From assembly GCA_947174615.1 (NCBI GenBank), contig CAMWJQ010000164.1:1-8388 (forward strand): a stretch of DNA of 8,388 nucleotides. The letters run 5' to 3'. Each line of letters opens with the position of its first letter. The stretch's first letter is position 1. A program made the position numbers and the translations under genes. This DNA comes from an uncultured Lachnospiraceae bacterium (GTDB taxonomy: Bacteria > Bacillota > Clostridia > Lachnospirales > Lachnospiraceae). Under the pieces are notes generated by a model. The model searched no databases. It was not told the origin of the DNA and saw only the letters and a list, made by a program, of their open reading frames with translations. Of the stretch, positions 1 to 6,269 are shown in pieces.

Positions 1-453
1 GATTACATGGTACGCAAAGACATCAAATGCCTGTGTAACCGCATAGACAATGATGCTGCTGAGCATCAGGCGCGGCGTGTTGGCAAACACCGAAGCGATG
101 GCAGGGAATGCCCAGTCGCTGTCGTTTGGCGTGTAAAGCATCCAGGACTGTGAGATTAGAATAAAAGCGCCCGAGGTGAGTATGCCGATCAAGACAGCTT
201 TGTTTGCGGCTCGTTTTCCCTCAGTTTCGCTCAAAATATCTGTGACGAGAAAGGTAGAGGCAAACAAAATGTTGCCAAGAGTCTGCTCCATGCCAAAGGC
301 ATTTACGACAATCAGCACTTCAATATTCGCGGCAATCGTCGCAAGCACCGTCCAGCAGTACAGACCTGATTTTCCCAGAAAACGGTAAAAAAGCACAACA
401 CAGGTATAGATTAAAATCAGGCTCAGGATCAATAAAACTTCGTTACGCATCAT
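1..453 (-). CDS. Queuosine precursor transporter, YhhQ/VUT family (partial, C-terminus off the left edge)
   Basis: Integral membrane protein of the family that imports queuosine precursors (preQ0, preQ1 or related) for modification of tRNA wobble bases. The visible 151 residues are the N-terminal part; family members usually have about 220-230, so roughly a third is missing. I translated the minus strand by hand. It is open throughout and reads MMRNEVLLILSLILIY, then a conserved stretch with GLYCWTVLATIAANIEVLI (about 30-48), GMEQTLGNILFASTF (about 54-68), the family signature DILSE (72-76) and later SQSWMLYTPNDSDWAFPAI. Several hydrophobic spans are clear. The start is one of two adjacent ATGs (453 or 450); GGAGG at 461-465 lies 7 or 10 bases upstream, favouring 453. 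It lies 81 bases after a small membrane protein on the same strand, probably in one transcript. The family is confident; the exact transported precursor is not shown by sequence. Confidence 0.9.
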   Translation of the reverse strand, partial: MMRNEVLLILSLILIYTCVVLFYRFLGKSGLYCWTVLATIAANIEVLIVVNAFGMEQTLGNILFASTFLVTDILSETEGKRAANKAVLIGILTSGAFILISQSWMLYTPNDSDWAFPAIASVFANTPRLMLSSIIVYAVTQAFDVFAYHVI

Positions 454-472
454 CAAATTTCCTCCATTTCAC

Positions 473-513
473 GCTATTGCATACAAACAAAAAGGAGCGC
501 AAAGCTCAATAGC
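473..513 (-). repeat. Inverted repeat in the gap before the transporter gene (possible weak attenuator)
   Basis: GCTATTG (473-479) and CAATAGC (507-513) form a perfect 7-bp inverted repeat. Inside it, on the minus strand, GAGC (507-504) and GCTC (498-495) make a short stem followed by a CTTTTTG run. It could be a weak intrinsic terminator or attenuator between the small membrane protein and the transporter, with the outer repeat forming an alternative fold. The 4-bp inner stem is too short for a confident terminator call. No preQ1 riboswitch consensus was seen here. Confidence 0.3.
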
Positions 514-534
514 ATAATGCCAGACGAATGTCTA

Positions 535-807
535 CTATAATTTTTCATCAGGATCTGTGTCAGGATCTGAGTTTTCTTTTTCGGGAAAAAACTCAGCGAT
601 GGTATGCTTATGCTGCATTCTTCCAATACAAAATAACAAAAGCCACGCCAGCAGCGGAACCGAAATAATGCCAAATAAAAGCGCCATAAAACGGTTTCCG
701 GCTTCGCCCGGACCTGCGGTGAAGGCAGAGATGACAAACGCAGTGACCAGCAGCACAATGGCGGTCAGCGCAGCAATGGCAATGAGTTGTCTGGGGGATT
801 TTTTCAT
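535..807 (-). CDS. Small two-helix membrane protein, function unknown
   Basis: A 90-residue protein of unknown function. It begins MKKSPRQ, has two hydrophobic segments (about residues 8-31 and 39-62) joined by a short Gly/Pro-containing loop, and ends in an acidic, Asp/Pro-rich tail (about 75-90). The predicted form is a helical hairpin in the cytoplasmic membrane; the Lys/Arg residues before helix 1 suggest both ends face the cytoplasm. An AG-rich ribosome site (AGGTCAGG on the minus strand) lies about nine bases before the ATG. A good minus-strand promoter sits upstream at 874-902, and the queuosine-precursor transporter follows in the same direction. Co-transcription is likely but does not assign a function. 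The antisense open frame over the same bases has no comparable support. I consider it a real gene because of its start signals, promoter and membrane-protein composition. Confidence 0.75.
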   Translation of the reverse strand: MKKSPRQLIAIAALTAIVLLVTAFVISAFTAGPGEAGNRFMALLFGIISVPLLAWLLLFCIGRMQHKHTIAEFFPEKENSDPDTDPDEKL

Positions 808-873
808 GATACAGTACCTGACCTTTCTGCGGGTGTTTTGATAAAGTGGCGTACAGCGATATTTATAGAAGTG

Positions 874-902
874 ATTATAGTCTTTCCACTAGAAAAAAGC
901 AA
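874..902 (-). promoter_or_regulatory. Sigma-A-type promoter for the minus-strand membrane-protein genes
   Basis: Read on the minus strand: -35 TTGCTT (902-897), a 17-base spacer, and a perfect -10 TATAAT (879-874). Transcription would start near 867, giving a leader of about 60 bases before the small membrane protein. It is divergent from, and about 25 bases away from, the promoter at 926-954. Confidence 0.7.
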
Positions 903-925
903 GATAAAAAGCAACGGAGAAACCT

Positions 926-954
926 TTGACTTTCCGTGAAGTTTAGTATATACT
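926..954 (+). promoter_or_regulatory. Sigma-A-type promoter for the SEC-C protein gene
   Basis: -35 TTGACT (926-931), exactly 17 bases of spacer, and -10 TATACT (949-954); each box differs from consensus at one base. The start of transcription should be near 961, leaving a leader of about 138 bases before the ATG at 1099. It is back to back with the minus-strand promoter at 874-902, so the short region between could be shared by a regulator. Confidence 0.75.
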
Positions 955-956
955 GT

Positions 957-1012
957 TACTGTCTGTATAAGAACGAAGTACGAAAAAGCGCAGCAGGGAA
1001 CGACGGACAGTA
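957..1012 (+). repeat. Inverted repeat at the start of the SEC-C leader
   Basis: TACTGTCTG (957-965) can pair with CGGACAGTA (1004-1012): nine pairs, one of them G-U, around a 38-base loop. It begins at or just before the expected transcription start, so it may be a leader stem or a DNA operator. The rest of the 961-1098 leader is A-rich and shows no riboswitch family that I recognise. Confidence 0.3.
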
Positions 1013-1098
1013 TTATTATGTAAGATATACCGCAGATTTCATGACGGTACAGAAATATCTAAAAATATAAAGTAAAAAACGAAAGGGTGTTAGAGATC

Positions 1099-1617
1099 AT
1101 GGCAGAAGAAAAGACTTTATTAGAACAGTGGAGAGGGATGGCCTACAATGAGCAGACGGATAAGAATACACTTCAAAAACTTTGGATTGATTATTTTCAG
1201 AAAGAAAAAGAAATCTATCAACAGCTTCTGACAAATCCCGACGAGGAGGTACGAGGGACTGTAAAGGAGCTGGCAGAAAAATATAATGTGGATATCATGA
1301 CGATGACAGGATTCCTCGATGGTATCAATGAGAGCCTAAAGACAGAGAATCCGATTGAGGAGATGAACGAGGATACAGAGGTAAGCCTCGGGTTTGACAA
1401 AACACGCCTCTACAAAAATATGGTAGGGGCAGAGGCAGATTGGCTGTATAACCTCGAAGAGTGGAATACAATCTTTGATGAGGAGACGAAAAAAGCGCTT
1501 TATAAAGAACAGAAAGCATCAACGACCATAGTCAAGGATAACAAAATCTACCCGAACGATCCCTGTCCGTGCGGAAGCGGCAAGAAATATAAAAAGTGCT
1601 GCGGCAAAAATAAATAA
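1099..1617 (+). CDS. SEC-C metal-binding motif protein
   Basis: A 172-residue protein, function unknown. Its C-terminus carries the SEC-C zinc motif: NDPCPCGSGKKYKKCCG near residues 153-169, with Cys156, Cys158, Cys167 and Cys168 in the pattern CxCx8CC. This motif is known from the C-terminus of SecA, where it binds zinc and contacts SecB and ribosomes, but it also occurs in many small unrelated proteins. Residues 1-140 are helical-looking and charged, with no domain I can name. They resemble a common conserved clostridial form in which only the tail is annotated. I prefer the ATG at 1099, with a GAAAGGG-type ribosome site about 11 bases upstream. An in-frame GTG at 1087 would overlap that site. 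The gene has its own promoter (926-954) and a hairpin terminator, so it is probably monocistronic. A role at the ribosome or in secretion is only a guess. Confidence 0.85.
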   Translation: MAEEKTLLEQWRGMAYNEQTDKNTLQKLWIDYFQKEKEIYQQLLTNPDEEVRGTVKELAEKYNVDIMTMTGFLDGINESLKTENPIEEMNEDTEVSLGFDKTRLYKNMVGAEADWLYNLEEWNTIFDEETKKALYKEQKASTTIVKDNKIYPNDPCPCGSGKKYKKCCGKNK

Positions 1618-1626
1618 TGGATCATC

Positions 1627-1671
1627 AAGCGATGGCTGGCTGTGCTCTATGCAGTAAGTTCATCGCTTTTT
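1627..1671 (+). terminator. Hairpin terminator after the SEC-C gene
   Basis: AAGCGATG (1627-1634) pairs with CATCGCTT (1661-1668) and runs into five T (1667-1671). The 26-base loop can form a small inner CTG/CAG stem. The stem is modest, so some read-through into the next gene is possible. Confidence 0.55.
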
Positions 1672-1720
1672 GCAAAAAGAACATAAAAATTTCTATGGAT
1701 GGCAAGAACGGAGGGTTCGT

Positions 1721-2566
1721 ATGGACAGAAAAGCGACAGCAAGACAGACGCTTGAAATTATGAAACAGGGATACTATCTGTATCAGGACAGGCGGATAGA
1801 TATTCAATCCGATATGGAGGCGTCTGTGCGCGGCAGTTTTCTGATCACGCCCCAGCAGGCGCGGGAGCTGATCGAAGCGTATAGTAAGTCCGGCGGGGCA
1901 GTACAAATCAGCGTATGTGTGGAAAACATATCCACAGTGGATGCAGTGCGCAGACTTTCGGAAGAAGGAAAAGAGAAGATCGGTGTGCTGAATTTTGCCA
2001 GTGCCAAGAATCCGGGCGGCGGATTTATCAACGGTGCAATGGCGCAGGAGGAAAGTCTGGCAGCGTCGAGTATCCTGTACAGGACATTGACAGCGAACGA
2101 AGAATATTACCAGAAGAACCGCGCGCAGCGTTCCATGATGTACACAAACCACGCCATTTATTCGCCTGACGTTGTATTTTTTAGAGATGGCAGATTCCAG
2201 CTGGTGGAAAAGCCCTTTAAAGCGTCTGTGCTCACGCTGCCTGCAGTCAATATGGGGCAGGTGCTGTTGAAAGGTGAGGACCGTACAGAGGCGGAGCGCG
2301 TTATGCGGCAGAGAATGAAACTGGCACTTGCAATCTTTGCCAGACAGGGAGCAAAGAATTTGGTGCTGGGCGCTTATGGCTGCGGCGTGTTTCGCAATGA
2401 CCCGAGACAGGTTGCAGCATGGTGGAAAGAGCTGTTAGAGGATGAGGGGATGGGGCAGTATTTTGACTTTATTTTCCATGCCGTGCTGGACCGGTCAAAA
2501 AATGGAGAATGCATCAGGGCTTTTGAAGACTTCTCACTGCGCTGCGAAGTCCGTGAGAAAGCATAG
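1721..2566 (+). CDS. Bacterial-type poly(ADP-ribose) glycohydrolase, TIGR02452 family
   Basis: A 281-residue macrodomain-type hydrolase expected to remove ADP-ribose chains from proteins, in the cytosol. The sequence shows an N-terminal helical part (MDRKATARQTLEIMKQGYY), the ADP-ribose-binding strand and loop NFASAKNPGGGF (91-102), and the catalytic signature GAMAQEES (105-112), in which Glu110-Glu111 correspond to the catalytic glutamates of the GGG...QEE motif. The phosphate-binding loop LGAYGCGVFRNDP lies at 216-228. Length and motif order fit the family, and no key residue is missing. The ATG at 1721 follows GGAGGG (1710-1714 region) at a proper distance; an upstream in-frame TTG at 1670 lies in the preceding terminator and is rejected. 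No ADP-ribosyltransferase or other partner is adjacent, so the physiological substrate (endogenous, phage-derived or toxin-made) cannot be told. It follows a terminator but I see no strong promoter of its own. Confidence 0.9.
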   Translation: MDRKATARQTLEIMKQGYYLYQDRRIDIQSDMEASVRGSFLITPQQARELIEAYSKSGGAVQISVCVENISTVDAVRRLSEEGKEKIGVLNFASAKNPGGGFINGAMAQEESLAASSILYRTLTANEEYYQKNRAQRSMMYTNHAIYSPDVVFFRDGRFQLVEKPFKASVLTLPAVNMGQVLLKGEDRTEAERVMRQRMKLALAIFARQGAKNLVLGAYGCGVFRNDPRQVAAWWKELLEDEGMGQYFDFIFHAVLDRSKNGECIRAFEDFSLRCEVREKA

Positions 2567-2579
2567 TGGTTTGATGCCT

Positions 2580-2609
2580 GTAACAGGATGCCGGAGGCTG
2601 AACTGTTAC
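2580..2609 (+). repeat. Hairpin just after the glycohydrolase gene
   Basis: GTAACAG (2580-2586) pairs with CTGTTAC (2603-2609), and an inner GCC/GGC (2590-2592 with 2596-2598) can extend it. No T-run follows, so this is not a standard intrinsic terminator; it may stabilise the 3' end of the mRNA. Confidence 0.4.
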
Positions 2610-2629
2610 GATGGATTTACGATGGATTT
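2608..2629 (+). repeat. Perfect tandem duplication of 11 bp
   Basis: ACGATGGATTT occurs twice head to tail (2608-2618 and 2619-2629), overlapping the end of the preceding hairpin. It lies shortly before the T-box promoter. It looks like a small replication-slippage duplication; a regulator site cannot be excluded. Confidence 0.6.
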
Positions 2630-2641
2630 GAAAAATAAGTC

Positions 2642-2673
2642 TTTACAAATTCATTTTTTAGAGATAATATAAT
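2642..2673 (+). promoter_or_regulatory. Promoter of the T-box/thrS transcription unit
   Basis: -35 TTTACA (2642-2647) is followed after 17 bases by TAATAT (2665-2670), or after 20 bases by a perfect TATAAT (2668-2673). Which -10 is used is unclear. The position, just before the T-box Stem I, fits transcription of the whole leader. Confidence 0.6.
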
Positions 2674-2693
2674 AATATCAAAATGAATGACAC

Positions 2694-2940
2694 AAAACGA
2701 TGATGAGACGAGTACGATATTGCAATGTATCAGAGAGGAGCGCCGTCTGTGCTGAAAGCGCTTTTGCAGGAGATATCTGAAAACTACCTCGGAGTGACTC
2801 CAATCCAGTCCGGTGATTCCGTTATAATCAATGAGCGGTCTGTTTTATATTGGTATTGTGTAGATTGAGACAGGCAAGCAGGGTGGAACCGCGTTGACAC
2901 GTCCCATGCATTACAGGAATGTAGTGCATGGGATTTTTTG
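2694..2940 (+). ncRNA. T-box riboswitch leader, probably sensing uncharged tRNA-Thr
   Basis: The leader pairs with a specific tRNA and allows read-through when that tRNA is uncharged. Stem I has the K-turn-type start GATGAG, the loop-E strand AGTA (2711-2714), helix GATAT/ATATC (2716-2720 with 2773-2777), AGAGAG (2732-2737), an apical stem AGCGC/GCGCT (2739-2743 with 2758-2762) whose loop contains GCTG, and GAA (2779-2781) opposite AGTA. A Stem III/F-box-like CCGTTATA follows at about 2819-2826. The T-box core GGGTGGAACCGCG is at 2881-2893. The specifier after GAA is best read as ACT (Thr, 2783-2785), because it is followed by the usual A. ACC (2786-2788), also Thr, and TAC and AAC are other frames. 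TGGA in the core would pair with a tRNA ending UCCA, which suits tRNA-Thr in Firmicutes better than tRNA-Tyr or tRNA-Asn. With thrS downstream, threonine is the likely signal. Confidence 0.93.
2902..2939 (+). terminator. T-box intrinsic terminator
   Basis: The arm at 2902-2914 (TCCCATGCATTAC) pairs with 2921-2933 (GTAGTGCATGGGA) over 13 positions, one a G-U, with a 6-base loop, followed by six T (2934-2939). CCC at 2903-2905 can instead pair with GGG at 2881-2883 in the antiterminator, so the two folds exclude each other. This is the switch of the T-box. Confidence 0.93.
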
Positions 2941-3057
2941 CACACGGGCACTTATAGGGAATCGTTCAGCAGAGATGACAGGTGCCCATCGCGGGTAGGA
3001 AAAAGTCCTATGCAGAGGAAGCGTTCTGCTGAAGCGGTGCATGGAAACGGAGGGATT

Positions 3058-3885
3058 ATGTACGGAGAATATACAGTAGATATGCAGGGCAGAAAGGTTT
3101 TTGAGGGCGAATATTTTCAGGATGAAGTTCTGAACGAACGGCGCGGCGACAAACCGCCGCAGCTTTATCAGAATCACAAAAACTGTCAGGAAGAGATTCG
3201 GAATATGGTCAGATTTATAGAGACAGTCTCCCAAATGCTGGACTTGCACAGAAATGAAACTGCAGAAAAAGAGATCGAAACTGCAGAAAACAGGCTTGGC
3301 GTCAAGCTGCCCGAAGTGGTCAGGGCACTGTATCTGGCAGTTGACAAGGACTGTGTGCTGACAGGCAGTAAGCGCCGTCTGCTAAAGCCTGAGGAGCTGT
3401 TTGTAAAGGACAATGTGCTGGCAGTGCTCTGTCATGGGAAACGCAAGAAAGTCTATCTCGGCATTGATCTTGCTGAACCGCATAGTATGCTGTGGGAGGA
3501 GAGTGTGCCAGATTCTGGTTGGGAGTATGAGTATTGCATGGAATCCTTCTGCGAGATGATGATTCAAAGTGTTGCGATGGAAGCGATCGGCAGACTTCCT
3601 GTCAGCGCTGCCTACAAAATAAAAGGATACCCTGCAAGAGAGCTGCATGCCCCAGAGCTGCTTGAGGAGTCGTTTCGACCTCTTTTTGTCCGGTTTGACG
3701 GATATTATAACCGGTATTGTGCTGTCATGTTGAATCAGGACACAAAGACGATTGCATGGCTCAGAGTAGGAGAATTTTATTCGGATATACAGATTGGATC
3801 CTGCGACAGTGATGTGTTGGATCAGTTCAAAAAAATCCGCGGCGAAGATGGGTATGCTGAAAAAAGAAAAGGCATGGTCCATTAA
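3058..3885 (+). CDS. Unrecognised protein, possibly SUKH/SMI1-KNR4-like, under T-box control
   Basis: A soluble 275-residue protein with no signal peptide or membrane span that I can see; I do not firmly recognise it. The middle (about 65-170) weakly resembles a SUKH/SMI1-KNR4 domain: a helix with AENRLGVKLPEVVRALYLAV (about 76-95), a KPEEL segment (110-114), a beta strand KVYLGID (131-137), and a Trp-rich stretch near 146-157. SUKH proteins are often immunity proteins to contact-dependent toxins, but standalone ones have varied roles. The C-terminal 100 residues have strand-like patterns (PLFVRFDGYYNRYCAVML, about 208-225). I choose the ATG at 3058, preceded by GGAGG (3049-3053), although the 4-base gap is short; an in-frame ATG at 3010 has no comparable ribosome site. 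It is the first gene after the T-box terminator, so its transcription should rise on threonine starvation. The gap to the next gene is 40 bases. The SUKH assignment is a hypothesis. Confidence 0.7.
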   Translation: MYGEYTVDMQGRKVFEGEYFQDEVLNERRGDKPPQLYQNHKNCQEEIRNMVRFIETVSQMLDLHRNETAEKEIETAENRLGVKLPEVVRALYLAVDKDCVLTGSKRRLLKPEELFVKDNVLAVLCHGKRKKVYLGIDLAEPHSMLWEESVPDSGWEYEYCMESFCEMMIQSVAMEAIGRLPVSAAYKIKGYPARELHAPELLEESFRPLFVRFDGYYNRYCAVMLNQDTKTIAWLRVGEFYSDIQIGSCDSDVLDQFKKIRGEDGYAEKRKGMVH

Positions 3886-3925
3886 TTTTCAAAATATAAT
3901 AGGATGAATAAAGGAGCGTATCATT

Positions 3926-4129
3926 ATGGAAGAAATCAAAACAAAGTATGGAGCGTATCTGTTGCCGGCGTTATGCCTTGTGGTGGGAATCCTGATTGGA
4001 TTTTTATTGTCACCGGTGAAAAGCGGCAGAGTAACCGTGTTGAGCAACAACACAATCGGATCGAAAAACGGATGCGGAAACAAAGCGAAAGCGGACGACA
4101 TGATGCTTGGCGCCCGCAAGGACAGCTAA
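3926..4129 (+). CDS. Small single-span membrane protein, function unknown
   Basis: A 67-residue protein with a short charged N-terminus (MEEIKTKYG), one hydrophobic segment (about 10-30, YLLPALCLVVGILIGFLLSPV) and a polar C-terminal tail with a conserved-looking NNTIG-NGCGN region. AAGGAG at 3911-3916, nine bases before the ATG, supports the start. It lies between the unrecognised protein and thrS with gaps of 40 and 35 bases and is clearly part of that transcript. Small proteins of this layout (short N-terminus, glycine-rich helix ending in SPVK, polar tail) are familiar from Lachnospiraceae, but I know no function. The longer frame across this region in phase with thrS is not a better gene. 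Confidence 0.75.
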   Translation: MEEIKTKYGAYLLPALCLVVGILIGFLLSPVKSGRVTVLSNNTIGSKNGCGNKAKADDMMLGARKDS

Positions 4130-4164
4130 TATCCCGGCGAAAGAGCAAAAAAGGAGAGGATAAC

Positions 4165-6126
4165 ATGAAGATTACATTAAAAGACGGCTCTGTAAAAGAG
4201 TACTGCGAAGCAAAATCAATTTTTGACATCGCAAAGGACATCAGCGAGGGACTTGCACGTGTGGCATGTGCGGGTGAAATAGACGGTGCGTTGGCAGATT
4301 TGAGAACTGTGATTGAGAATGACTGTGAACTCAACATCATCACGGCGACAGACCCCAAAGCGCTCTATGTCATCAGGCATACGGCGTCCCATGTGCTTGC
4401 GGAGGCAGTCAAGCGCCTGTTTCCCAATGCAAAAGTTACAATCGGACCCGCTATTGACGATGGTTTTTACTATGATTTTGATTCCGATCCGTTTTCCAGA
4501 GAGGATTTGGACAAAATCGAGGCAGAGATGAAAAAAATCATCAAGGAAGATCATGAGATTACGCGTTTTACGCTTCCGAGGGCAGAGGCAATCAAATATA
4601 TGGAAGAAAAGGGCGAGCCGTTCAAAGTAGAGTTGATACAGGATTTGCCGGAGGATTCCGAGATAAGCTTTTATGATCAGGGCGGCTTCGTGGACCTGTG
4701 TGCAGGACCGCATCTGATGAGCACAAAAGGCGTGAAGGCATTTAAGCTCACATCGTCCTCCATGGCATACTGGAGAGGGGACTCCAACAAAGCACGCCTG
4801 CAGCGCATTTATGGAACAGCCTACAATAAAAAAGAAGATCTTGCAGCGCATTTGGAGCGCATGGAGGATGCAAAACGCCGCGACCACAACAGACTTGGGC
4901 GTGAGATGGAATTATTTACCACCGTGGATGTCATCGGGCAGGGGCTTCCGTTATTTACACCGAAGGGCACGAAGATGATCATGAAACTCCAGCGCTGGAT
5001 CGAGGATTTGGAGGACAACGAGTGGGGCTATATGAGAACGAGAACGCCGCTGATGGCAAAATCGGACTTGTATAGGATATCAGGACACTGGGACCACTAT
5101 AAGGAAGGCATGTTTGTGTTCGGTGATGAGGAGAAGGATAAGGAAGTGTATGCGCTTCGTCCGATGACCTGCCCATTCCAGTATTATGTGTACAAAAACA
5201 CCCAGAAATCGTACCGTGACCTTCCATGCAGATACAGTGAGACGTCCACCCTATTCAGAAACGAGGATTCAGGAGAGATGCATGGACTGACCAGAGTACG
5301 CCAGTTTACAATCTCCGAAGGACATCTGATCGTCAGACCGGATCAGATGGTAGAGGAGTTCAAAGGCTGTCTCGCTCTCGCGAAATATTGTCTGGAGACG
5401 CTGGGAGTCAATGATGATGTGACGTATCACCTGTCAAAATGGGACCCTGAAAACAAAGAAAAATATATCGGTGAGCCGGAGGTATGGAATGAGACAGAGC
5501 AGCATATCAGGGATATTCTGACAGAGCTTGACATCCCATTTGTGGAGGATGTCGGAGAGGCGGCATTCTATGGTCCAAAGGTAGACATCAACGCAAAGAA
5601 TGTGTACGGCAAGGAAGACACGATGATTACAATTCAGTGGGATGCGCTGCTTGCAGAACAGTTTGATATGTATTACATTGACCAGAATGGTGACAAAGTA
5701 CGTCCGTATATCATTCACAGAACTTCCATGGGCTGCTATGAGCGCACGCTTGCATGGCTGATTGAAAAGTACGCCGGAAAGTTCCCGACATGGCTCTGTG
5801 CAGAGCAGGTACGCGTTCTTCCGATTTCTGACAAATATGAGGAGTATGCGCAGAATGTGTGCAGGAAGCTCAAAAAGGCGGGCATCGACGCGACGGTTGA
5901 CAGTCGTTCTGAGAAAATCGGATTTAAGATTCGTGAGGCGAGACTGGATAAACTGCCGTATATGCTTGTGGTAGGACAGCAGGAAGAGGCGGATGGCACG
6001 GTATCTGTCAGAAGCCGTTTTGCCGGTGATGAGGGTGCAAAGTCGCTTGACAGCTTTATTGTAGAGATCACAGAGGAAATCAGGAACAAGACCATCCGCG
6101 AGGAGATGCCAGTAGAAGAAAAATAA
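4165..6126 (+). CDS. thrS: Threonyl-tRNA synthetase (ThrRS)
   Basis: Cytosolic class II synthetase that joins threonine to tRNA-Thr. At 653 residues it is full length. An N-terminal TGS domain (about 1-62) is followed by the editing domain, which removes mischarged serine; its site is intact, with HTASH (His72, His76) and DLCAGPH (Cys179, His183). The catalytic core includes RPMTCPF (332-338), motif 2 around RYSETSTLFRNE (356-367), and motif 3 HRTSMGCYER (518-527). The catalytic zinc ligands are Cys336, His387 and His518. The anticodon-binding domain covers about 546-645. CPF replaces the usual CPGH, and GCYER replaces the usual GSIER; I have seen such forms in clostridial ThrRS and take them as a lineage variant. 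The ATG at 4165 has AAGGAG (4151-4156) eight bases upstream; extending the frame back to 3904 would swallow the preceding gene. Control is probably by the T-box 1.2 kb upstream. Confidence 0.98.
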   Translation: MKITLKDGSVKEYCEAKSIFDIAKDISEGLARVACAGEIDGALADLRTVIENDCELNIITATDPKALYVIRHTASHVLAEAVKRLFPNAKVTIGPAIDDGFYYDFDSDPFSREDLDKIEAEMKKIIKEDHEITRFTLPRAEAIKYMEEKGEPFKVELIQDLPEDSEISFYDQGGFVDLCAGPHLMSTKGVKAFKLTSSSMAYWRGDSNKARLQRIYGTAYNKKEDLAAHLERMEDAKRRDHNRLGREMELFTTVDVIGQGLPLFTPKGTKMIMKLQRWIEDLEDNEWGYMRTRTPLMAKSDLYRISGHWDHYKEGMFVFGDEEKDKEVYALRPMTCPFQYYVYKNTQKSYRDLPCRYSETSTLFRNEDSGEMHGLTRVRQFTISEGHLIVRPDQMVEEFKGCLALAKYCLETLGVNDDVTYHLSKWDPENKEKYIGEPEVWNETEQHIRDILTELDIPFVEDVGEAAFYGPKVDINAKNVYGKEDTMITIQWDALLAEQFDMYYIDQNGDKVRPYIIHRTSMGCYERTLAWLIEKYAGKFPTWLCAEQVRVLPISDKYEEYAQNVCRKLKKAGIDATVDSRSEKIGFKIREARLDKLPYMLVVGQQEEADGTVSVRSRFAGDEGAKSLDSFIVEITEEIRNKTIREEMPVEEK

Positions 6127-6233
6127 AAAATTTAATTAAAATCAGGAATAACACACAGTCAATTCAGACATACTAACCGTAAGGAACTGTGCAGTTTATT
6201 TGATTGTACAGCTCCGAAGTTCATTGTGAAAGA

Positions 6234-6269
6234 TGTACTTCTGACAGAAACGATGCTGTTGGAAGTACA
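6234..6269 (+). repeat. Strong hairpin between thrS and the DUF1540 gene
   Basis: TGTACTTCTGACAG (6234-6247) pairs with CTGTTGGAAGTACA (6256-6269) over 14 contiguous positions, two of them G-U, with an 8-base loop. No T-run follows, so it is not a canonical terminator. A smaller hairpin lies upstream: CTGTGCA (6187-6193) with TGTACAG (6205-6211). The stretch from 6127 to 6300 otherwise holds no gene and no clear promoter. Possible roles are mRNA processing or stability at the thrS end, or control of the next gene's translation. Confidence 0.55.

Noticed and set aside
454..534. preQ1 riboswitch before the queuosine-precursor transporter
   Set aside because: Looked for the short preQ1-I consensus with its A-rich tail in this gap and in the leader at 808-867; not found.
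557..841. Plus-strand open frame antisense to the small membrane protein
   Set aside because: No ribosome site or promoter; the minus-strand frame has both and a credible membrane-protein composition.
1670..1720. TTG at 1670 as the start of the glycohydrolase
   Set aside because: It lies in the terminator of the previous gene, and the ATG at 1721 has a clear ribosome site.
2785..2787. TAC (Tyr) as the T-box specifier
   Set aside because: It is followed by C rather than the usual purine, the TGGA core suits a U discriminator base rather than that of tRNA-Tyr, and the synthetase downstream is ThrRS.
2938..3057. TTG at 2938 or ATG at 3010 as the start of the T-box-proximal gene
   Set aside because: The first begins inside the T-box terminator tail; neither has a ribosome site as good as the one before 3058.
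3895..3900. TATAAT as an internal promoter for the small membrane protein and thrS
   Set aside because: A perfect -10 hexamer, but no acceptable -35 at 16-18 bases; likely chance in A/T-rich spacer, though weak activity is possible.
3904..4164. Upstream extension of the thrS reading frame by 87 residues
   Set aside because: It overlaps the small membrane-protein gene, adds sequence foreign to ThrRS before the TGS domain, and ignores the good ribosome site before 4165.
4216..4887. Long minus-strand open frame inside thrS
   Set aside because: A shadow of the thrS coding sequence; composition is not protein-like and no start signals are present.
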